From positions 62,001-126,000 of the forward strand of contig DVDT01000020.1 of assembly GCA_015296085.1 (NCBI GenBank): a stretch of 64,000 bases of DNA, given 5' to 3'. This document shows, piece by piece, positions 29,101 through 36,500 of the stretch (positions within the stretch are counted from its first letter, which is position 1; each line of letters begins with the position of its first letter). The position numbers and the translations under genes were made by a program. Origin of the DNA: Trichormus sp. M33_DOE_039 (GTDB lineage: Bacteria > Cyanobacteriota > Cyanobacteriia > Cyanobacteriales > Nostocaceae). The notes under the pieces are model-generated. The model saw nothing but the letters and a program-made list of their open reading frames with translations, was not told where the DNA came from and searched no databases.

Positions 29101-29471
29101 ACAGCTACATTACCCCCTTGAGGAATCTTCGCATCTTTGAGAGCGCGATCGGCTACTGTCAGCAGTAGCAATTGTTGGGGGTTGAGTTTTTCAACTTCGT
29201 TGGGAGGAATCTTATAGGTGAGGGTATCAATATCAAACTCTTTGATATACGCGCCTAAAGGTGCTTTACCTTCCACTAAGCCGTACTTTTGTAGTAGTTC
29301 TTGCTGTGTTTCGATGCCGTACCATCTCTTTGGCGGTAGGGGAATGAAGTGTTGTTTACCGTCATAGATACTGCGTTCAAAAGCATCTAAGCCATTGCAT
29401 TCACCGAAGAAGGCATCCATGCCTACAATAGCGATTTTAGCTGTGTTGTTATTTTCTTGTGCAAACATCAC
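26145..29471 (-). CDS. hglC: HglC: ketosynthase-like chain-length factor plus acyltransferase
   Basis: HglC (1108 residues) should partner the HglD ketosynthase, as the chain-length-factor and PfaB-like acyltransferase modules do in polyunsaturated-fatty-acid synthases. Residues 10-470 have the ketosynthase fold, but the active-site cysteine position is Glu212 (TAVETSAFKAL) and the first catalytic histidine region reads VEVCASG, so this half cannot condense. The acyltransferase half (about 560-900) has GYSLGE with Ser676, Tyr replacing the usual His. The last 150 residues are polar and unrecognised. It lies 102 bases downstream of hglE-group gene hglD on the same strand. Confidence 0.93.
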   Translation of the reverse strand: MMFAQENNNTAKIAIVGMDAFFGECNGLDAFERSIYDGKQHFIPLPPKRWYGIETQQELLQKYGLVEGKAPLGAYIKEFDIDTLTYKIPPNEVEKLNPQQLLLLTVADRALKDAKIPQGGNVAVIIAAETELSVHQLQQRWDSSWQVKDGLNAAEITLPQEKIAQLETIVKDSVHHQVEIGEYLSYISNIMASRISALWNFTGPSFTLTAVETSAFKALEVAQMLLITGEVDAVVVGAVDLAGGVENVLLRNQTANINTGVNTLSYDQKANGWTPGEGAGVVVLKRHDQALLNGDRIYAVIDAISIGQSHSNLDAGCQQALQTAGIPADQVNYVEVCASGIPQEDEAEIAGLIKAYPSVGNGLHCAIGSVKANIGHTFVASGIASLIKTALCLYYRYIPATPSWSGVKNPQAFEGSPFYVATESRPWFLSKNAPRRIAAINGMGSDGSYAHVILSEEVKQQERPNRYLQQTPFYLFPVAADDRASLMTALDALQKRITESDSLSESANQAFNNYQQQSAVQYAVSITGRNKKELLREIESARKGINGAFDRGIDWQTPVGSYFTANPLGKKGEVAYVYPAAVNSYVGIGRNLFRLFPKLHDNPFVQSIYKRASDVERLVFPRSLSKFTTRQLEKLEKQLLDDSLAMFEAEMFFTRLITTVIRDDFQVKPKYVFGYSLGETSMMVAQGVWSNFYEGSSSFNSSALFGDRLSGPKNAVREYWGLPKSATASEDNLWGNYVLMASPVQVRDAIRHEPRVYLTQINTPEEVLIAGDPAACQRVIKTIGCNAFSAPFDHVIHCQAMRSEFGELVKLNTLPSQDIPGIVFYSAAEYQTITLESDAIARSIATGLSQELDFPKLVNRVYDDGTKIFIEAGAGSVCSRWIDKILEDKEHITVSLNRRGMDDHSSIVKALGKLLSHRVNLDLSPLYSPVTTTKQNKATLRTVTVGGDSITGKILTAENRKLFQDIAKKTQPKQPLFSDSLTINSLNLSKAVEIPNPTVEPEKDSMKNIMEYDFKTDEQVQFLESTTSNSATPQRVFNSPETDEDFAIIINMLELNKVQYQKLNANNARITQNHTDFLKARQDFSKQLSEIIQLQMVCAADLLNEEAK

Positions 29472-29512
29472 TTTACTATTAGTCTGTGAACGTTGAATTT
29501 ATGGATAAATAC

Positions 29513-29567
29513 TTTTGTAGTCAGCACTTCAGTGCTTCAGAAAGGACTGAAGCCTTGACTACAAACT
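29513..29567. repeat. Hairpin repeat, copy 2, between hglD and hglC
   Basis: TTTTGTAGTCAGCACTTCAG pairs with CTGAAGCCTTGACTACAAA. It occupies almost the whole 99-bp spacer between the hglD stop and the hglC start. Confidence 0.88.
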
Positions 29568-29570
29568 TTT

Positions 29571-30950
29571 TTATTTCTCTAGAATCAGATGAGAGTTTGT
29601 ACCACCAAAACCAAAAGCACTCAATGCTACGTGTTTGGTTGAATTTGTTTGTGGCCAAGGTGTCGGAGTTCGCACGATGTTATCGGACGAAATCACATTA
29701 TTTTCTGACTTGATAGGCTCATTGACATTGATGGTAGGCGGAATAACACCATGATTGAGGCTATAAATTGCCTTCGTCAAACTCACCATACCGGCAGCTA
29801 CTAATAAGTGACCGACATTCGCTTTGGCTGAACCAACTAAAGGCTTGGCTTGATGTTGTCCAAAAAAGGACTCTATAGAGGTTAATTCGGTGGTATCTCC
29901 CAGTAATGTGCCGGTAGCGTGACACTCCATATAATCAATAGCTTGAGGGTTCAGTTCAGCTTCTTGATAGGCCCTCTCAAAAGCTATGACTTGCCCTTTA
30001 GTATTGGGACTTAATAAATGCTTACCTTTACCATCGTTAGAAAGACCATTACCGCACACCGTTGCTAGGATTTTATCTCCATCTCTGACTGCATCACTGT
30101 ATCGTTTCAGCATCACCATCCCGATACCTTCAGAAGTAATTAAGCCTCGTGAAGTTTTATCTAGGGGTGCGCTAATACCGTTTTCTGGATAGCCTTGAAT
30201 ACCGGAAAAGAGCATCCGTAAGAAAAGAGGATCTGAGCAACTGATAGCTCCCGCTAGCATGACATCAGCTTTCCGTAACTGTAAGTAATGGGATGCAAGT
30301 TTAATGGCATAGAAGGAAGATGAACAAGCTGCATCTATACAGAAGTGCGTCCCAGAGAGAGAAAAAGCTTTGGCGACTAATGCAGCAGGTAAACCAGAAA
30401 TCATGGCGTTCTCTGTAGCAGCTTTAGTAGTTGTAGGGATAGCCGCTAGATGAAAGTCTTGGTTTTGTAAAAGTTCTGCAACTGCTGGCTCAACGGTTTG
30501 GCGATAAATTGGTGCAATCAGTTGATGAGAAAGCTTTGTTGGAAAGGAGAGAGTCCCTAAAACTACTCCACATTTAGAAAGGACTTCTTGATTTCCCCAA
30601 TAACCACTATGCACAATTGCTTGCTTGGCAGCGTATAGTGACCATTTAAAGGTGTTATCTAAGCTTTCCACAAATTCCGATGGCAGATTGTATTCACTGG
30701 CATCAAATTTAAAATTGCGGATAAATCCACCTTTGAGAAAATAAAATTTTTCCGGCTTACCTTTTACTGGGTCGTAAAATATTGTGGGATCTAAACCAAT
30801 TTCTTCGACAGTAATTGATGATGTCGAATCTTTCTGCTCAGTCAGATTCTGCCAAAATTGATCGGGATTATTAGCATCAGGAAATAGGCACGATAATCCA
30901 ATGATGGCAATTTTTTCCACTACTGATATCCTCGTTCGAGTATTAAGCAA
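29571..30950 (-). CDS. hglD: HglD: beta-ketoacyl synthase
   Basis: This single-domain ketosynthase has 459 residues. The triad is complete: Cys209 in DAACSSSF, His in ECHATGTLLGD and His in AKANVGHLLVAAG; the C-terminal FGFGGTNSHLILE closes the fold. It should carry out Claisen condensations that lengthen the heterocyst glycolipid alcohol together with the CLF-like half of HglC, just downstream. The name hglD follows the PCC 7120 order (hglD directly before hglC). A 588-bp gap separates it from the preceding KR-DH gene, so it may have its own promoter. Confidence 0.92.
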   Translation of the reverse strand: MLNTRTRISVVEKIAIIGLSCLFPDANNPDQFWQNLTEQKDSTSSITVEEIGLDPTIFYDPVKGKPEKFYFLKGGFIRNFKFDASEYNLPSEFVESLDNTFKWSLYAAKQAIVHSGYWGNQEVLSKCGVVLGTLSFPTKLSHQLIAPIYRQTVEPAVAELLQNQDFHLAAIPTTTKAATENAMISGLPAALVAKAFSLSGTHFCIDAACSSSFYAIKLASHYLQLRKADVMLAGAISCSDPLFLRMLFSGIQGYPENGISAPLDKTSRGLITSEGIGMVMLKRYSDAVRDGDKILATVCGNGLSNDGKGKHLLSPNTKGQVIAFERAYQEAELNPQAIDYMECHATGTLLGDTTELTSIESFFGQHQAKPLVGSAKANVGHLLVAAGMVSLTKAIYSLNHGVIPPTINVNEPIKSENNVISSDNIVRTPTPWPQTNSTKHVALSAFGFGGTNSHLILEK

Positions 30951-31116
30951 TAAAAGCAGCTTCAGGTAAGATTTACTATTAAGAAATTTTGGTTTAAGTT
31001 TATAGGTCTAATAAATGAAATACTTGTCTTTCCTCTGCACTATCACTATTAACTTTCACCTGTATTTCTTAGGAGTTTATACTTCCTGAATTTAACAGTA
31101 TTTAAACTGTTTTAGT

Positions 31117-31265
31117 AGGTGTTTGAAAAGTATTGTTGCTAACATGAAAATCATAAAAACCTAACCCCCCTAGCCCCCCTTCCCTACGAAGGAACGGGGA
31201 TTTCAGAGCCTCTCTCCGTTTCGATGAGAGGTTATTAGTATAGTTTTCGACTTTTCAAACATCCT
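31117..31265. mobile_element. Miniature element with AGGTGTTTGAAAAGT ends, upstream of hglD
   Basis: AGGTGTTTGAAAAGT (31117-31131) is mirrored by ACTTTTCAAACATCCT (31250-31265). The interior has CCTAACCCCCCTAGCCCCCC and GAGCCTCTCTCC/GATGAGAGG blocks like those of the element at 24162-24353. Confidence 0.7.
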
Positions 31266-31477
31266 CTTATAAACTTGCTAGGATTTATGCTATTCCCAGA
31301 ACTTGAAATGGTTAAGGATTTATTGTGCTTTATCAAAAGCCTACTATAGCAATCCTAATTCATTTAGGATTTTTTGAGGAGTTTTATTTAAGATTTGGCT
31401 CATGCAAACAGAGGGCGTAAAGGAACAGAAGATTTAGAGGAGACAAGCGAGATTTTTAAGCATTCCCCAATCTTTTA

Positions 31478-31519
31478 ATTTTAGATTTTGGATTCAATCT
31501 AAAATCCAAAATCTAAAAT
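31478..31519. terminator. Possible hairpin after the KR-DH gene
   Basis: TTTTAGATTTTGGATT and AATCCAAAATCTAAAA are inverted and adjacent, 20-60 bases after the KR-DH stop codon on the minus strand. It is AT-rich, so only moderately stable; the sequence recurs as a common intergenic motif in such genomes. Confidence 0.5.
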
Positions 31520-31538
31520 TCTCAGTCCCTAGTCCCTC

Positions 31539-33272
31539 TTACTTCGGTTTATGCAAATTCATAGGTGCAATTACTGCTTTTGCTCCCAGAATACGGGAAT
31601 ATATTATTCCTTCGCGATCATGTAGGATGTAATTAGCGGTTACACCTGTTGTTGTTTTGTTGATAATGTCACAAGAAACGTAGAAAGGCGCGTTGCAAGG
31701 AATGGCTCTAAATTGTTCTGAATATGTTAATTGTCCGGGTAAGCAAACTTCTTGATAAAGATGGCTTAACCATAACCACAAGGGCTGGGTACTTAAATCT
31801 GTAGTGTAGGGATTATGCCATTTGACGGGAAATTGCCCTTGTGCTTCTAGTGAAATTTCTGACCAGAAACATTCGGTAGTAATTTTCTCTTGGCTAATGT
31901 TGATAACTCTGGTAATTTGTTGAAAAGCTTCACCATGAAATAGGGATGAATCTCCATTTTGGTAAAAATCTTTACCTCTTTTGGTAATGATTTTGTCTTC
32001 GGTGAGATTCATATTTTCATAAATTGGTGCTGCTGGTAATTGCCGTACCGTTGTAATGTTGGCGCGGAAATGATAGAAGGTTTTACCTTGAGGATTTTTA
32101 CTCAAAATTGTGGTCTGAAATTCAATAGATTCAGACCCATTTTTGGCTATTTCTTGGATTTCTAGAATATATTCTTTAGCCAGAGTGTCATTGAAGGTAA
32201 TACCCTTGAGAACTTTGAAGTCTTTGCAAGTTAAATAACGATAACCTGGATAGCATTCTTCACAAGCATGAATCATCCAGGACATAGCACAGGTAGCTGG
32301 TAGTACGGGAGTTCCCGCAATCACATGATCCAGTAAAAAGGGATTTGCATCTACAGTCATACGGCGGCGGATGCGATAACTGCGGAGTTGCGGGTCTAGA
32401 GTTCCGGGTGGGGGGATGATGGGGCTACCAATGACTACTTGTGTAGAGTCACGATGGCTAGGATGGAGTTCATTGACTAGCATTTGTGTCCCTACATTCA
32501 CAGGGATAATATCAATTCCCCGTTCAGCGAAGGCTTTTTTCAGTTCTGGTGTCACCATACCGCTATCCCAACCGCCCCAGTTGATCGCCACAACATGACA
32601 ATCAGGATTGTATTGCTTCATCAAGTGGGCTGACTTATTGAGAATTTCATTAGCGATCGCATAATCTGATTGCCCCATATTCCCATAAAATCCCGCCACG
32701 GAAGAAAATAACACTAAATGCTCTAATTGTTTAGCATCCACACAAGACAGCAGATTTTCCAAACCTTGCACCTTCGCGGTGTAAACCTTCTCAAAATCTT
32801 GGTCTGTCTTCTTCTCAATTAACTTATCGGCTAAGTTACCCGCACCATGAATAATCCCTGTAATTTTGCCTACTCGTGCAGAAACAGACGCTAATTTCTG
32901 CTGTAACTCTGCCACATTAGTCACATCGACACTAATGTATTCAGCCTTTGCACCAGTCTTGTGAATCTCAGCCAGAGTCTGTTTAACTTCGCGGCTAGAA
33001 ACAATTTTGTTATAAACTTTCTGCACACTCATCGGTGTCGGCTTCTCCCCTTGGGAAAGAAGATGCTGCATAATCCGTTTCTTTAATACAGCCTCTTCAA
33101 AACAATCCTGAGCAAACTCCGGCTCATTTTCAATAACTTGCGATCGCCCAAGGAGGATAAACTGACAAGGTTGGTGCTGTGCTAATCTCGCCACACATTG
33201 CGCTGTAATTCCCTTAGCACCACCACTAACAACAAAAACCGATGAAGGACGAACCTGGGTAAGTGTAGTCAT
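31539..33272 (-). CDS. Ketoreductase (catalytic half) plus dehydratase of the hgl synthase
   Basis: The 577-residue protein starts abruptly with the cofactor-binding KR motif VFVVSGGAKGITAQCVARLA. KR catalytic residues are present in VLFSSVAGFYGNMGQSDYAIANE (Ser and Tyr). From about residue 300 comes a hot-dog dehydratase domain with the canonical HxxxGxxxxP written HVIAGTPVLP. It would reduce and dehydrate beta-keto intermediates on the HglE ACPs. In PfaA-type synthases these domains are on one chain with the ACPs; here they start a new ORF 235 bases after hglE. In the PCC 7120 naming it corresponds to hglF or hglG, and I cannot say which. Confidence 0.9.
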   Translation of the reverse strand: MTTLTQVRPSSVFVVSGGAKGITAQCVARLAQHQPCQFILLGRSQVIENEPEFAQDCFEEAVLKKRIMQHLLSQGEKPTPMSVQKVYNKIVSSREVKQTLAEIHKTGAKAEYISVDVTNVAELQQKLASVSARVGKITGIIHGAGNLADKLIEKKTDQDFEKVYTAKVQGLENLLSCVDAKQLEHLVLFSSVAGFYGNMGQSDYAIANEILNKSAHLMKQYNPDCHVVAINWGGWDSGMVTPELKKAFAERGIDIIPVNVGTQMLVNELHPSHRDSTQVVIGSPIIPPPGTLDPQLRSYRIRRRMTVDANPFLLDHVIAGTPVLPATCAMSWMIHACEECYPGYRYLTCKDFKVLKGITFNDTLAKEYILEIQEIAKNGSESIEFQTTILSKNPQGKTFYHFRANITTVRQLPAAPIYENMNLTEDKIITKRGKDFYQNGDSSLFHGEAFQQITRVINISQEKITTECFWSEISLEAQGQFPVKWHNPYTTDLSTQPLWLWLSHLYQEVCLPGQLTYSEQFRAIPCNAPFYVSCDIINKTTTGVTANYILHDREGIIYSRILGAKAVIAPMNLHKPK

Positions 33273-33295
33273 ATTATTAAAAATCTTGGCTTTGA

Positions 33296-33345
33296 AATTT
33301 GAATTTTGGATTAGGGACTGGGGACTGGGGATTGGGGATTGGGTG
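33296..33345. repeat. Heptamer-type short tandem repeats between hglE and the KR-DH gene
   Basis: GGATTAGGGACTGGGGACTG and related heptamers fill part of the 235-bp spacer; a complementary-type CCCAGTCCCTAGTACC run follows at about 33471-33510 against the hglE stop. They can pair over a distance to form a large stem. Confidence 0.75.
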
Positions 33346-33507
33346 TAGAAATATAGAGTTTGGACTCTTTTAGTACAGTATCAGTAGTGAAATTTGCGGG
33401 TAGCTTCGTACTTTCCTTCGCGTTTCAACTTTTATTCTAAATTCACTACAACTTTCTCTAACTGTCTTCTTCCCAGTACCCAGTCCCTAGTACCTAGTCC
33501 CTGATCC

Positions 33508-36500
33508 CTACTCAAAAGAACTAATCAAAGTAACACGTCCCTGAGAACCGTAAGCAACTTCAGCGATGTAAAGATTAGAATCATGCAACTCATCAATGAT
33601 GTGCTGTGCTGAAGTTTTTGCATCTAAACTGGGGCTGAGGTCAATTCCTCTGGTAAATACATTCGGCCATTCCCATCTCAGAGTTTTGACTAACCCAAAT
33701 AAACCAGCACCGATCGCACCAAAGTTCACATTATGCTCAAACCCAAAACTTCCATCTAACCGAGTCACAGTGAAGAAACAACTGCGCTCAAAGCGTCCGG
33801 CTTCAGTCAAGGATTTTTTCAAGTGCTTCGCCATAAAGAAAACGTGCTTGACAATTGCTTTTTCTTCTGGAATGAAAGGAATTTTCCCGGTGTTATTTAC
33901 CTGAAAGCCTGGGTGGAGGTGAATTAAAGCCCCAATCGTGCCGTAGTTATTAGCGATCGCCGATAATTTTTCTTGCAGTAGTTCTTCACTCATATCTGCA
34001 AGGCTGACTTGGTTCACGCCTGCGGGTAAAGGCGAACGCTGTGGAACAATCGATTGGGGGAAGCTTAAAACTACCACTTTCCAACCACGTTCTGTTAAAG
34101 CTTGCGCTACTTGGGAGGTAGTCAGAGAGCCATCATCGGTGATTAAACAGATGTGTCCCTCTGGCAATGAAAACTCTAAACTATCCGGTGCTGGCAGGTA
34201 TTTGAGCTTGGCTGGACGGCGTTGTATGTTGTCAATTATTTTGACTGGCTGCCAGTTAAACTCAGACTGAGACTTTTTTTTTTCACCTCCCACCAGTTTC
34301 TGGAGGTATTCAACAATTTGACCAATGGTGCGGAGGTCGCCTAATTCTTCAAAGTTGGGTTTGGGTAAGTTGGGATATACTTCTTGCAATCCACCTAAGA
34401 TTTCTACTCGCTTGATAGAATCAATCCCCAGGTCAGCCTCCATGTCCATTTCCAGTTCTAGCATTTCTACTGGGTAGCCAGTCTTCTCACTGATGATGTT
34501 GATTAGAGTTTGACCGATATCTGCATAGTCGGTGGTATCGGCAACTTCAGTTTCAGCAACTGTTTCTACGACGGCTACTGGTTCAGGTGCAGGGGGGGCA
34601 ACTACAGGCGTAGGTACTACTTCTGGTGCAGGTGCAGCTACTTCTACTACTGACTGAGTGGCGACTGCTACAGGTTGACCGCTACCAAAGTTAGCTTGTA
34701 GGAACTCGATAATTTGGCCGATGGTACGTTTTTCTGCCAGTTCTTCTAAGTTGGGCTTGGGTAGGTCAGGATAAACTTCTTGTAATCCACCTAAGATTTC
34801 TACCCGCTTGATAGAATCAATCCCTAAGTCCGCCTCCATGTCCATTTCCAGTTCCAGCATTTCTACCGGGTAGCCAGTCTTATCACTGATAATGGTTAAG
34901 AGGTTGTTGCCTAACTCAGCCAAATTCAAGGCGGGAGCAGCTACAGGTGCAACTTCTACTTCTTTGACTGGGGGAGCAATAACTTGAGCCAGAGGTGTAG
35001 GTGCAACCACGGGTGTTTCTACTACAGGCTCAGGCTGCATTTGCCAAGCTGCGGGTGCAACAGGTGCATCAGTAATAGTGAATTCAGGTTGTGCTACAGG
35101 CTGAGATTCTACTTTAGCTACAGATGTTTCAACAACAGGGGTGTCGATAGTGAAAGCAGGAATTGGGCTGCTAACTTCTGGGACTGGTGTTTCAGTTACT
35201 GCCTTCTCGTTGCTAACTTCTGAGACTGGTGCTGCGGTGGCTGGTGCCGTCACGCCACTGGCAAGAACCATTGAGTATTGTTGCTGAATGAGGTCGAAGA
35301 AGTTTTTCGCGTATGCTACTTGTTCCTGAAGATATTGTTCATGGATGCGGAGGGTTTCACCTTGTTGGGAGTGAAACTGCATCAAACTGCGCTCCAAGCT
35401 TTCCATCACTACTAGCTTGAGTTGCGCAGCTTCTTGGGAAGTCTTAGCATTAGCAAACAAAGCATTTTGCTGTTGCATCAGTTGGAAGAACGCTTTGGTA
35501 TATTCCATCTGATGGTTGAGGTAAGTACCATGAACTTGCAAGTTTTCAGCTTGATTATGCTGGAACTGAGTCATCAGGTACTCTAAGCTTTCTAGCAATC
35601 GCTGGAAGTTTTCCAGTTTTTCTGGTGTTTGCATCTTCTTTTCTTCGGCTAGTTGAGGTGCAAGGATCGCAGAGTTCATTTGAGGTTTGACTTCAGTAGT
35701 AATAGTAGAGTTATTAGCAATTTTGGCGGCGCGTCCGTTACCGTTAGTTGCTTTGACTGGTGCAGACATTGCTGGTGTCACCGTGGTCATAGTTGCAGAC
35801 ATTGCTGGTGTCTCTGGCTGTGGTTGAGACGCAGAGATGGCAGGTATTTCTACAACTGGGGTAGCAGCGACGTTAACTGTGGGTGCAGCAGGTAAAGATA
35901 CTTTGTGTCCATCATTCAACGCTTGCACAAAAGCGTTTTTGGTTTTTTCAGAAACATAGTTGATACCCCGTAAGGTGATGCTGAGACCTTTCTTTTTGTC
36001 GGTTGGCGGTAGAGTAGGTTGGGTTTGGTATGGGTCGATGTTCTTCAACTGCATACCCAAGACACGCATCTGCACTACTGCTTCCCGCAAGGAGCGATCG
36101 CTGTTTTTCTGTGCGCTGGGGTTCAAGGCAACGGTAACATGGGGGCGATCGCCGAGAATTTCTTTGACTAAGTTAGTCAAAATTCTCTTTGGCCCAAACT
36201 CCACGAAGCAATAACCACCAGCTGCGTAGATATTTTCAATTTCCTGCTTGAACAGCACCGAGTTAGCGAGGTGAGTTTCCAGGATTTTTTGAATTGCTTG
36301 GGGTTCTTTGGGATATTGCTTACCTGTAACGTTGGTGAATACAGGAAGTTTTGGCTCATTGAAGGTGACTGATTTAGTAGCGATCGCAAATGATTTTTGC
36401 GCAAAAGCAATCAGTGAGGTGTGGAAGGCGGCGGACACTGGTAAGGGTATGGCTGCATAACCTTGTGCTTGTAAAGCTTCACGCACTTTCGCAATGTCGC

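Larger units (their letters stand above)
30951..31538. other. 588-bp gap between KR-DH gene and hglD
   Basis: No gene is seen. It contains a miniature element (31117-31265) and, next to the KR-DH stop, short repeats TTTTAGATTTTGGATT / AATCTAAAATCCAAAATCT that can form a hairpin at about 31478-31519. The remaining 160 bp before hglD may hold a promoter. Confidence 0.6.
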
